From NCBI GenBank assembly GCA_000433095.1, contig HF991470.1, forward strand, positions 19,108 to 41,023: a stretch of DNA of 21,916 nucleotides, written 5' to 3'. The position numbers were made by a program, and so were the translations under genes. Source of the DNA: Clostridium sp. CAG:967 (GTDB lineage: Bacteria; Cyanobacteriota; Vampirovibrionia; Gastranaerophilales; Gastranaerophilaceae). Under the pieces are notes generated by a model that had not been told where the DNA came from, made no database searches, and worked only from the letters and a program-made list of their open reading frames with translations. Position 1 is the first letter of the stretch. Each line of letters starts with the position of its first letter. Positions 7,085 to 13,509 of the stretch are shown one piece after another.

Positions 7085-7127
7085 TGATTGCGTACAGCCT
7101 TGTGGCGATAGTGAAAGCGAGCAATCA
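7085..7127 (+). other. Structured spacer between rpmD and rplO
   Basis: TGATTGC (7085-7091) is perfectly complementary to GCAATCA (7121-7127). The 29 nt between hold a small GCC-TTGT-GGC hairpin (7097-7106) and a G/A-rich segment. It lies just upstream of the rplO ribosome binding site (AAGGA, about 7138). No T-tract follows. It could be an RNA control or processing element. No known ribosomal-protein leader motif is recognised. Confidence 0.4.
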
Positions 7128-7150
7128 TACAAGAAAAAAGGAAAATTAAA

Positions 7151-7597
7151 ATGACAATAACATTAGAAGATTTAAGACCTGCAGAAGGTGCAACACACAA
7201 AACAAAAAGAGTAGGCAGAGGACGTTCTTCAGGACGTGGTAAAACATCTTGCCGTGGTCACAACGGTGAAGGACAACGTTCAGGAAACTCTTCTAAAAGA
7301 GGATTTGAAGGCGGTCAAATGCCAGGTTACAGACAAATGCCTAAATTAAAAGGTTTTAAAATTATTAACCAATTAAACTACGGTGAAATCAATGTTGGCA
7401 GAATTGCTCAATACGGTTTAAAAGAAGTTTCTTTGGAAATTTTAAAAGAAGCAGGTAGAGTTCACCCATCTTGCGTTGGTTTAAGAGTTTTAGGCAATGG
7501 CGAATTAAAAGGCGCTGTTACTGTTAAAGCTGCTTATGTTACACCATCAGCAAAAGAAAAAATTGAAAAAGCAGGCGGAAAGGTTGAGTTAGTATAA
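7151..7597 (+). CDS. rplO: 50S ribosomal protein L15
   Basis: Large-subunit assembly protein, 148 residues. The Gly/Arg-rich N-terminal extension ('KRVGRGRSSGRGKTSCRGHNGEG') and 'GFEGGQMPGYRQMPKLKGF' are diagnostic. The C-terminal domain is complete ('LRVLGNGELKGAVTVKAAYVTPSAKEKIEKAGG'). Ribosome binding site AAGGA is 9 nt before ATG 7151. The stop codon overlaps the start of secY in the sequence TAATG, so secY translation is probably coupled. Confidence 0.97.
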   Translation: MTITLEDLRPAEGATHKTKRVGRGRSSGRGKTSCRGHNGEGQRSGNSSKRGFEGGQMPGYRQMPKLKGFKIINQLNYGEINVGRIAQYGLKEVSLEILKEAGRVHPSCVGLRVLGNGELKGAVTVKAAYVTPSAKEKIEKAGGKVELV

Positions 7598-8934
7598 TGG
7601 CACAAGGAATAAAAATGCCGACAACTGATGATTTGATGTCAATGTGGCAGGCTTCGGGACTGAAACAGAAAATTCTTTTTACATTCCTGATGATTGCAGC
7701 ATTCAGACTTGGTGTTCAAATGCCTTTATTCGGTATTAACAACCAAATCTTCAGCAACATTGCTCAAGGTAACAATATCATTGGTTTCCTTGACTTGTTC
7801 TCAGGCGGTGCTTTAGGTAAAGTATCTATCTTTGCATTAGGTATCGGACCTTACATCACTGCATCAATCATTATTCAGCTTATTTCTGTAGTTATTCCTT
7901 CACTGGAAAAATTACAAAAAGAAGAAGGTGAAGCAGGCAGAAGAAAATTATCTCAATACACACGTGTTTTCACTGTTGTATTGGCAGCATTCCAATCGTT
8001 AATATTCATGTTGTATTTACACCATTTACCTGGTGCAATACTTCCGAATGTTAACCCGATTATGTTCTTTATAAGTTCAATGGCTGTATTAACAGCAGGT
8101 TCTGTACTTGTAATGTGGATTTCCGAATTGATTACCGAAAAAGGTATAGGAAACGGCGGTTCTCTGATAATCTTTGTAGGTATCTTATCCGGTATTCCTA
8201 TTTACGCATCAAGAACAGCACAGATTGTTGCTCATAATTCCATGATGCAGGTCGGTTTGGCAGTATTACTTTTAATATTCTTCCTTGCAATGGTATTCAT
8301 TGTAATTATGCAGGAAGCTGTAAGAAAAGTTATTATTGTTAACCCTAAAAGACAAGTCGGAAACAAAGTTTACGGCGGCATGAATTCTTTTATTCCGTTC
8401 AAACTTAATCCGGGCGGTGTAATGCCTATTATCTTTGCTATTGCAATATTGCTTTTCCCGTCTACTATTTTAAGCTTGGTGGGACAGGCTAATTTCAAAA
8501 GCGAGGCTGTTAAAAACGTTGTTATTCATTTAAATCAGGTTTTAAGTCCTGACGGATGGGTATATTACGTATTGTATTTCTCATTAATTGTTGCGTTAAC
8601 ATTCTTCTATGCTTCAATTATGCCGAACATGCAGCCAAAAGATATTGCCGATAACCTTAAAAAATACGGTTCGTCTATTCCGGGGATTAAACCGGGAAGA
8701 CCTACCGCAGAAGCTTTGGATAAAATTTTGACAAAAACAACTTTTATCGGAGCTATGGGACTTGGTATTATTGCTCTTGTTCCTTCACTTGCAAGTTATG
8801 TTACAAATATCAAAACTTTGCAGGGGATTGGTGCAACTTCATTAATCATCATGGTCGGTGTTGCTTTAGACTTGATTAATCAGGTAAGAACTCACCTTTT
8901 GGCAAGAAACTATGAATCTTTCCTGAAAGAATAG
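7597..8934 (+). CDS. secY: Protein translocase subunit SecY
   Basis: Central pore subunit of the inner-membrane Sec translocon, working with SecE, SecG and SecA. It has 445 residues and the usual ten hydrophobic segments. Recognisable family stretches are 'LFSGGALGKVSIFALGIGPYITASIIIQLI' (plug and second membrane segment), 'ITEKGIGNGGSLIIFVGI' (fourth and fifth), 'NPGGVMPIIFA' (seventh), and 'KKYGSSIPGIKPGRPTAEAL' (the long cytoplasmic loop that contacts SecA and the ribosome). The start overlaps the rplO stop by one base (TAATG). The usual followers adk, map and infA are missing; the gene is closed by a strong terminator. Confidence 0.97.
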   Translation: MAQGIKMPTTDDLMSMWQASGLKQKILFTFLMIAAFRLGVQMPLFGINNQIFSNIAQGNNIIGFLDLFSGGALGKVSIFALGIGPYITASIIIQLISVVIPSLEKLQKEEGEAGRRKLSQYTRVFTVVLAAFQSLIFMLYLHHLPGAILPNVNPIMFFISSMAVLTAGSVLVMWISELITEKGIGNGGSLIIFVGILSGIPIYASRTAQIVAHNSMMQVGLAVLLLIFFLAMVFIVIMQEAVRKVIIVNPKRQVGNKVYGGMNSFIPFKLNPGGVMPIIFAIAILLFPSTILSLVGQANFKSEAVKNVVIHLNQVLSPDGWVYYVLYFSLIVALTFFYASIMPNMQPKDIADNLKKYGSSIPGIKPGRPTAEALDKILTKTTFIGAMGLGIIALVPSLASYVTNIKTLQGIGATSLIIMVGVALDLINQVRTHLLARNYESFLKE

Positions 8935-8957
8935 TGATACACACAAATAATACACAT

Positions 8958-8984
8958 AAAATGACCGTTTAGGCGGTCATTTTT
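8958..8984 (+). terminator. Intrinsic terminator after secY
   Basis: AAAATGACCG (8958-8967), a 6-nt loop TTTAGG, and CGGTCATTTT (8974-8983) followed by T form a perfect 10-bp stem with a U-tract. It ends the ribosomal-secY transcript 24 nt after the stop. Confidence 0.88.
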
Positions 8985-8990
8985 GTTGCT

Positions 8991-9022
8991 TAAAGAAAAG
9001 CCCCTCTATATAACTGAGGGGC
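8991..9022 (-). terminator. Minus-strand-oriented terminator hairpin with no matching gene
   Basis: GCCCCTC (9000-9006) and GAGGGGC (9016-9022) form a perfect GC-rich 7-bp stem with a 9-nt loop. The T-run lies on the minus strand only (TTTTCTTTA, complement of 8991-8999), so termination would be right to left. No minus-strand gene lies upstream to use it. It may end an unannotated RNA, block antisense transcription, or be a second 3' structure for secY. Confidence 0.5.
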
Positions 9023-9122
9023 AAATACTGAGCAATCAGAAGAGTTGAGGATTTACATAACTATATTAGAACTTTTTCATGCGTAATTCATTGGCAGAAA
9101 TAATTATTATTTTTTTTAATAC

Positions 9123-9141
9123 TAATTATTAAGGATAATTA
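9123..9141. promoter_or_regulatory. AT-rich inverted repeat before the PilZ promoter
   Basis: TAATTAT (9123-9129) and ATAATTA (9135-9141) are perfect inverted copies with a 5-nt spacer. The repeat ends 15 bp before the -35 element at 9157. It could be an operator or upstream activator site, but a 7-bp AT-only repeat can easily arise by chance here. Confidence 0.25.
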
Positions 9142-9156
9142 ATAATCTAGTTATAT

Positions 9157-9185
9157 TGGACAAATTTCAAAAAATATCGTATAAT
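9157..9185 (+). promoter_or_regulatory. Sigma-70-type promoter of the PilZ gene
   Basis: TGGACA (9157-9162, 5 of 6 consensus bases) and a perfect TATAAT (9180-9185) are separated by 17 bp. The transcript would start near 9192, about 26 nt before the ATG, with ribosome binding site GAGGA in the leader. It is the strongest consensus promoter in the window. Confidence 0.75.
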
Positions 9186-9217
9186 CAACTTAAGTATAAG
9201 CATTTAAGAGGATTATC

Positions 9218-9808
9218 ATGAGAGAATTAATAGAAAAAGACAGAAAAATTACAATTGTACCGTCAGATTTTAAATGTGCAAACAAAGGTACAATTGTTGA
9301 TGTTGAGCCTAAATACTTTACTGTTGAGCTTGAATATGAGCCGGATGGTATGCTGAAACATAATTACTGTGAATTTTATACTCAAACAAAGCATGGGCTT
9401 TTATATTTTGATTCTTATCCTGAAAATATTGAAGGTAAAAAAATTAAAATAGCAAATCCGGCAAAACACAGATTTTTACAGAGACGTCAATATACACGTA
9501 TTAAATTCGTTTATGATGTTGATTTAAAAACTGATGATATTACTCATAAAATCACTACACTTGACATATCAGCAGGCGGTATGAGATTTAAGACTAAGGA
9601 AAATGTTAATATTGAGCTTGAATATAAAGTTGTCTTGCCTTTATCTGAAGAGCAGTCTGTTGAATGTATATTCAGCCCTATAAGAATTGAAAAGAATAAT
9701 GACGGCGGATATACCCTTTCAGGAAGATTTGATTATAACAACAGCAAAGACAAAATGACTTTAACACAATATTGTGCTAAAAGAAGTATTGAGATCAGAA
9801 ATAAATAG
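9218..9808 (+). CDS. PilZ-domain protein (cyclic di-GMP receptor), YcgR-like layout
   Basis: A 196-residue cytosolic protein expected to bind cyclic di-GMP. The PilZ domain occupies about residues 88-185. Both ligand motifs are intact: RxxxR as Arg90-Gln-Tyr-Thr-Arg94, and D/NxSxxG as Asp116-Ile-Ser118-Ala-Gly-Gly121. Residues 1-85 form a small beta-rich N-terminal domain ('TIVPSDFKCANKGTIVDVEPKYFTVELEY') like the YcgR/PilZN half that usually relays the signal to a partner. The partner is not evident. It is followed after 15 bp by the PLP-enzyme gene on the same strand, so the two probably share a transcript. Ribosome binding site GAGGA lies 7 nt before ATG 9218. Confidence 0.92.
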   Translation: MRELIEKDRKITIVPSDFKCANKGTIVDVEPKYFTVELEYEPDGMLKHNYCEFYTQTKHGLLYFDSYPENIEGKKIKIANPAKHRFLQRRQYTRIKFVYDVDLKTDDITHKITTLDISAGGMRFKTKENVNIELEYKVVLPLSEEQSVECIFSPIRIEKNNDGGYTLSGRFDYNNSKDKMTLTQYCAKRSIEIRNK

Positions 9809-9823
9809 GGGCTTGGCTGCTCT

Positions 9824-10849
9824 ATGAGCCTTATTAAATTATTAAGAAAAAGAAATAGAAAACTTTTGTTTACGACACCGTCGCATTCACAAAAGTTTTT
9901 TATTTTTAATAAGTTCAGACAATTTTATAAATACGATATATCTGAAACAGATGCGCATAATCCGCAAGAGGCGCTTGAGAATGCCGAGAAGCGTGCTGCA
10001 AATATCTACGGAACAATTAATACCCATTTTTTAACCAACGGTTCTACAAGCGGCATAATAGCAGCTGTTTTATCTTGTTCTAAACAAGGTGATAAAGTTT
10101 TAATATGGGAAAATGCTCATCCATGCCATGAAAATGCAGTAAAACTTGCAGGGGCAACACCTGTTTATTATAAATTACCCTTTTCAAAGGATTGGGGAGT
10201 ACCTTGTAAAACAACTCCCGAATTAATTGATATAAAAGGGATAAAAGCAGTTATTGTAACAAGTCCGACTTATGAAGGCATAGTTTCTGACATAAAAGAA
10301 TTAAAAAGAGTTTGTGAAAAAAACAAAGCATATTTAATTGTTGACGAAGCTCATGGTGCTTTATATCCTTTTTCTGAGAAACTTCCGCAAAGCGCTGTAA
10401 ACATTGCTGATTTTACAATACAATCACTGCATAAAACAGCAGGCGGATTAAACCCTACTGCACTTTTACATGTAAATTGCAATCTGTCAGCGAAAGAAGC
10501 ACTGTCAATGATTAATACAACGTCGCCCTCTTACCCGTTACTTGCAAGTATTGAGGCTAACATTAACTACTTAAACAGTGCAAAAGGTAAAAAGAAAATA
10601 TTTGATTTAATAAAAAATATTGAAGACATCAAAAATTCTGTTAACACAGTTGAATTTGGCGGAGATGACATAACGAAAATTTTAATAAAACATAAAAAAC
10701 TCACAGGTTATAAGCTTTCGGAAAAACTCTTTGAAGAATTTAATGTTGAAGATGAAAAAACAAATGCAGTTTCAACAATGCTTCTTTGCGGCGTAGGAAC
10801 AGATGAAAATAAATTAAAACGTCTTAAACATGCACTTTGCAGATTGTAA
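9824..10849 (+). CDS. Short Orn/Lys/Arg decarboxylase-family PLP enzyme
   Basis: A fold-type I PLP enzyme matching the major domain of the Orn/Lys/Arg decarboxylase family. Visible motifs are 'FLTNGSTSGIIAAV' (phosphate cradle), 'WENAHPCHENAVKLAG', 'VTSPTYEGIVSDI', 'LIVDEAHGALYPF' (Asp that pairs with the pyridine ring), 'IQSLHKTAGGLNPTALLHV' (Schiff-base Lys in SLHKT) and 'TTSPSYPLLASIEAN'. At 341 residues it is well below the roughly 460-490 of stand-alone family members, with a much reduced C-terminal domain. It is therefore either a compact subfamily or one with altered activity; arginine, lysine or another substrate cannot be assigned. It starts 15 bp after the PilZ gene with only a weak ribosome binding site, suggesting translation by coupling. 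Catalytic residues look intact, so it is not obviously a pseudogene. Confidence 0.83.
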   Translation: MSLIKLLRKRNRKLLFTTPSHSQKFFIFNKFRQFYKYDISETDAHNPQEALENAEKRAANIYGTINTHFLTNGSTSGIIAAVLSCSKQGDKVLIWENAHPCHENAVKLAGATPVYYKLPFSKDWGVPCKTTPELIDIKGIKAVIVTSPTYEGIVSDIKELKRVCEKNKAYLIVDEAHGALYPFSEKLPQSAVNIADFTIQSLHKTAGGLNPTALLHVNCNLSAKEALSMINTTSPSYPLLASIEANINYLNSAKGKKKIFDLIKNIEDIKNSVNTVEFGGDDITKILIKHKKLTGYKLSEKLFEEFNVEDEKTNAVSTMLLCGVGTDENKLKRLKHALCRL

Positions 10850-10871
10850 CATATTTGTAACAATTTATAAT
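10844..10871 (+). promoter_or_regulatory. Probable promoter of the axial-type protein gene
   Basis: TTGTAA (10844-10849, over the stop codon of the previous gene) and a perfect TATAAT (10866-10871) are separated by 16 bp. The start would be near 10878, giving a leader of about 75 nt before ATG 10955. TTGTAAC occurs twice here (10844 and 10856). Confidence 0.5.
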
Positions 10872-10954
10872 TATTTATTAAAGTTTTTGCATAATTAATC
10901 CGACATACCATAGTGAAAGTTACTAAGGAAATCTCGAAAGGATAAAACGTCACT

Positions 10955-12982
10955 ATGGGAATGGCGGCAGGACAGGCAAGATTATTATCAATAACATCCC
11001 GTATGTCTGATAACGAGCTTAGAGCTCAAATTATCAACAACGATAAGATGCGCCTTGCTACAAAAAGCTCACAGGTAAGTGAAGCTTATGTAACTGCCTT
11101 GAATGATGCTCAATTGATGTTTACCAATTATGATGCAGATAACAATACAAGTTATCAACAATTAACTTTTAATTCTTTAACAGCATACAACCAGTACAAC
11201 AACCAGTACGGTATTTCTGATATGTCAGGAAGATTATTGGTATCAGAAAAAGATGCTATTAATTTTGAAAATGCTAAGGGTGAAGTTAATAAATTCTTAG
11301 AAGCTTACGGACTTAAATATGAAACAACATTCTTCGACAACTTGAAACAATATGAAGATGTGAGCGATAAAACAATTCCTTACATGACAGGCGAGTATGA
11401 TGCTTCAGGCAACCCTATTAATGCATCATCAGGTATGACAGCAGAAGAATTGGAAGAAGCTTATAAAGATTACGAAACTACTATTCAAGGAACTGCATAT
11501 TATGAATACTCAAGTAAGTTAGCTGACTACAATACAGCTTACGATGCGTGGGCATTGACTATTGCTAACAATATGAAAACAAAATTAGAAAGCATGACAA
11601 ACAGCTCAGGAACAAATCTTAACACATTGAAATCACAAATCGAAAGTGCTTCTGATGCAGGTGTTATTGCAGGATATTTGAATAATTTATCTAACTTTGT
11701 TTCTCAAGCAGAAAAACTTGCTCACGTTAACAGTGACGGAACAGGTGCTTACTTTGATAATGTAAACGGCAAAAGTGCTTCAAAAACATATTTTCAGGAT
11801 TTACAATCTCAGTTGTCTTCTGCTGTCAACGGAACAACAACTTATACAAATGCGAACAGCACACTTACAATGACACATAACAAAGATGCATCAGGAAGTA
11901 TTACATCTTCAAGCATGACATTTACAACTGATGACGGAAGTAAAATGGTAATCAGTGCAAATAAAGGTGCATCAGGCTATAGCGGATATACTATTTCGAC
12001 AACAGATGAAGAAGGCAATACTCAAAGCTTTACACCGACTGTTACTGAAAGCGGCAGTAATTTAGTTTTTGTACTTGGTGATGGAGAAGGTGCCGTTACT
12101 TATACCGTACCTAACTTTAATACATCACTTAGCGGAACTACAAGTAACGATAACGGAGACGGTACATCAACAGAAACAGGCACAGTATCATCTTTCACAT
12201 TAACAGAATATGTTCCGCCTACTCTTGATACAATGAAACAAGTAGGATTGAGTGTTATCAATTCATTGAACACTTCAATATATTCTGTTTGGAATCCAAG
12301 CCTGCCGGAATTCAGAGGCACAGAAAGCCCTGAATACAAAGCCTATGAAGAAGCTGCAAAAGCATTAGAATTGGTATTATTCGGTTCAAATACATTACCG
12401 TTTGAGGATTACGCAAACCTTGGCAACTTTGAATGGTTAATGGCAAATCTGACAGGTCAGGCAAAAGAAGATTTTCGACCTATAGCTAATGTAATAATTC
12501 TTGATAATATCATGAATACTTACGGTGAACCTAAATTTGCTTGGATTGACTCTACAAAACCTACAGATTCTTATAATGAAAACGGAGATGCTAAGGCACA
12601 ATGGTACACTAACCTGTTTAACCGTATGCAAAGCGGCGGATATAAAACTTTACAAGACGGTTTGGCATCAAGCAGTGAATGGATGCAGTTTGCTTTTGAA
12701 AGCGGACTTGTAACAATGGAACAGGTGGATTCTAAATATACATGGAATACCGTAATGTATTCAAATTGTAGTGATATTACGGAACAAACAAATACTGCAG
12801 CAGTAACTAAAGCAGAAGCTGAATACAATGCTGCTATGAATAAAATTGAAAATAAAGATAAACGATATGATATGGAATTAAAAAATATAGATACAGAACA
12901 CAATTCACTACAAACAGAATATGACTCAATTAAAACCGCAATAGATAAAAACATTGAAAGAACATTTAAACTGTACAGTTAA
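10955..12982 (+). CDS. Large protein with axial/filament-like architecture, function unknown
   Basis: A 675-residue protein without classical signal peptide or membrane segment. The N-terminus 'MGMAAGQARLLSITSRMSDNELRAQIINNDKMRLATKSSQVSEAYVTAL' is a long amphipathic helix. The middle (about 270-415) is Ser/Thr/Gly/Asp-rich and beta-like ('TTDDGSKMVISANKGASGYSGYTIS'). The C-terminal 60 residues are a charged coiled coil ending 'IDTEHNSLQTEYDSIKTAIDKNIERTFKLYS'. Helical ends around a variable centre are the layout of flagellar axial proteins (hook-associated protein, flagellin), which leave through a type III apparatus. From memory, similar N- and C-termini recur in Gastranaerophilales proteins, but I know no assigned function. 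Export is inference only. AAAGGA lies about 12 nt before ATG 10955; the internal ATG at 10961 is an alternative. It has its own promoter and terminator. Confidence 0.85.
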   Translation: MGMAAGQARLLSITSRMSDNELRAQIINNDKMRLATKSSQVSEAYVTALNDAQLMFTNYDADNNTSYQQLTFNSLTAYNQYNNQYGISDMSGRLLVSEKDAINFENAKGEVNKFLEAYGLKYETTFFDNLKQYEDVSDKTIPYMTGEYDASGNPINASSGMTAEELEEAYKDYETTIQGTAYYEYSSKLADYNTAYDAWALTIANNMKTKLESMTNSSGTNLNTLKSQIESASDAGVIAGYLNNLSNFVSQAEKLAHVNSDGTGAYFDNVNGKSASKTYFQDLQSQLSSAVNGTTTYTNANSTLTMTHNKDASGSITSSSMTFTTDDGSKMVISANKGASGYSGYTISTTDEEGNTQSFTPTVTESGSNLVFVLGDGEGAVTYTVPNFNTSLSGTTSNDNGDGTSTETGTVSSFTLTEYVPPTLDTMKQVGLSVINSLNTSIYSVWNPSLPEFRGTESPEYKAYEEAAKALELVLFGSNTLPFEDYANLGNFEWLMANLTGQAKEDFRPIANVIILDNIMNTYGEPKFAWIDSTKPTDSYNENGDAKAQWYTNLFNRMQSGGYKTLQDGLASSSEWMQFAFESGLVTMEQVDSKYTWNTVMYSNCSDITEQTNTAAVTKAEAEYNAAMNKIENKDKRYDMELKNIDTEHNSLQTEYDSIKTAIDKNIERTFKLYS

Positions 12983-13005
12983 AGTTTTACTACACACTAC
13001 ACTAC

Positions 13006-13030
13006 AAAGCAGGCTGCGACCTGCTTTTTT
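13006..13030 (+). terminator. Intrinsic terminator after the axial-type protein gene
   Basis: AAAGCAGG (13006-13013), loop CTGCGA, CCTGCTTT (13020-13027), followed by more T residues: an 8-bp stem with a U-tract, 24 nt after the stop codon. Confidence 0.88.
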
Positions 13031-13054
13031 ATTTGTTCTTAATATAAATACAGG

Positions 13055-13081
13055 ATAATCTTTATACGATATAAAGATTAT
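13055..13081. promoter_or_regulatory. Perfect 12-bp inverted repeat, candidate operator
   Basis: ATAATCTTTATA (13055-13066), spacer CGA, TATAAAGATTAT (13070-13081). It follows the terminator of the previous gene by about 25 bp and ends 15 bp before the putative -35 of the next gene. No T-run follows on either strand, so an operator is a better guess than a terminator. Confidence 0.5.
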
Positions 13082-13096
13082 GTAAGGAAATCAAAT

Positions 13097-13126
13097 TTGT
13101 GATGTTTTTTAGTTTATAATCATAAT
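13097..13126 (+). promoter_or_regulatory. Probable promoter of the HEAT-like small protein gene
   Basis: TTGTGA (13097-13102) and CATAAT (13121-13126) with an 18-bp spacer. The start would be near 13133, shortly before the GGAGA ribosome binding site. The -10 hexamer is the same as that of the prepilin promoter. Confidence 0.45.
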
Positions 13127-13155
13127 ATAGATTAGATAAATGGAGACAAATTATA

Positions 13156-13440
13156 ATGGAAACAGTTAACGAAATTCTTTCAAAATTGGAAAATGCAGAC
13201 AACTCAACTAAAAACGAATTAGAAAATAAATTAGTTAATATCGGAACTTCAGTTTTACCGCAGCTTGTTGATGAATTACAAGTTGTAAGAGGTATTAAAA
13301 GAGGCGTTGTTGCAATGACTTTAATAAGAATTGGCGATGCTTCCGTTAAATATCTTGAAAAAGCTGCTGAATGCAACAAAGACTTTGAATGGGTTGCTGA
13401 ATATCTTATCCGTGAAATCAAAGGTTCTGTAGCAGCATAA
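13156..13440 (+). CDS. Small all-helical protein, HEAT-repeat-like
   Basis: A 94-residue soluble protein with three or four predicted helices. 'NELENKLVNIGTSVLPQLVDELQVVRGIKRGVVAMTLIRIGDASVKYLEKAA' has the spacing of HEAT or PBS-lyase-type repeats (a helix, a short turn with Asp or Gly, then a helix with Ala/Leu/Ile positions). The 'LVDELQ' and 'LIRIGDASVKYLEKA' stretches look like consecutive repeat units. Such repeats are protein-protein interaction scaffolds; the partner is unknown. It has its own promoter, a GGAGA ribosome binding site about 10 nt before ATG 13156, and its own terminator, so it is a single-gene unit. The family call is moderate; it could also be simply a helical protein of unknown function. 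Confidence 0.8.
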   Translation: METVNEILSKLENADNSTKNELENKLVNIGTSVLPQLVDELQVVRGIKRGVVAMTLIRIGDASVKYLEKAAECNKDFEWVAEYLIREIKGSVAA

Positions 13441-13460
13441 GAAGTTTTTCAAATATATAT

Positions 13461-13493
13461 AAAAGAAGACCGATAAACCGTCGGTCTTTTTTT
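13461..13493 (+). terminator. Intrinsic terminator after the HEAT-like gene
   Basis: A 13-bp stem with one G-U pair (13461-13473 with 13481-13493), core AGACCGA/TCGGTCT, 7-nt loop, followed by a T-run. It ends only a few bases before the extended -10 of the next gene, so terminator and promoter are packed together. Confidence 0.9.
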
Positions 13494-13494
13494 A

Positions 13495-13503
13495 TGCTAA
13501 AAT
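13495..13503 (+). promoter_or_regulatory. Extended -10 six bases before the membrane protein ATG (leaderless candidate)
   Basis: TG-C-TAAAAT (13495-13503) is an extended -10 element. Six bases (TTGTTT) then separate it from ATG 13510, so transcription would begin at the start codon. No Shine-Dalgarno exists, and the region where a -35 would lie is inside the preceding terminator hairpin. Confidence 0.5.
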
Positions 13504-13509
13504 TTGTTT

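Noticed and set aside
8991..9022. Second terminator of secY on the plus strand
   Set aside because: The plus-strand side is followed by CAAATACTG, not a T-run. The T-run is on the minus side.
10844..10863. Tandem TTGTAAC repeats as a regulator binding site
   Set aside because: Only two short AT-rich copies, one of which is the -35 and stop-codon region; chance cannot be excluded.
12571..12954. 127-residue minus-strand ORF inside the axial-type protein gene
   Set aside because: Antisense shadow of a well-supported gene with a protein-like plus frame. Its composition (Ser, Cys, Ile, Val runs) is typical of a reverse-frame read and it has no ribosome binding site.
13062..13421. 119-residue minus-strand ORF opposite the HEAT-like gene
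   Set aside because: It covers the whole promoter and gene on the other strand. The plus-strand gene has promoter, ribosome binding site and terminator, and the antisense frame has none.
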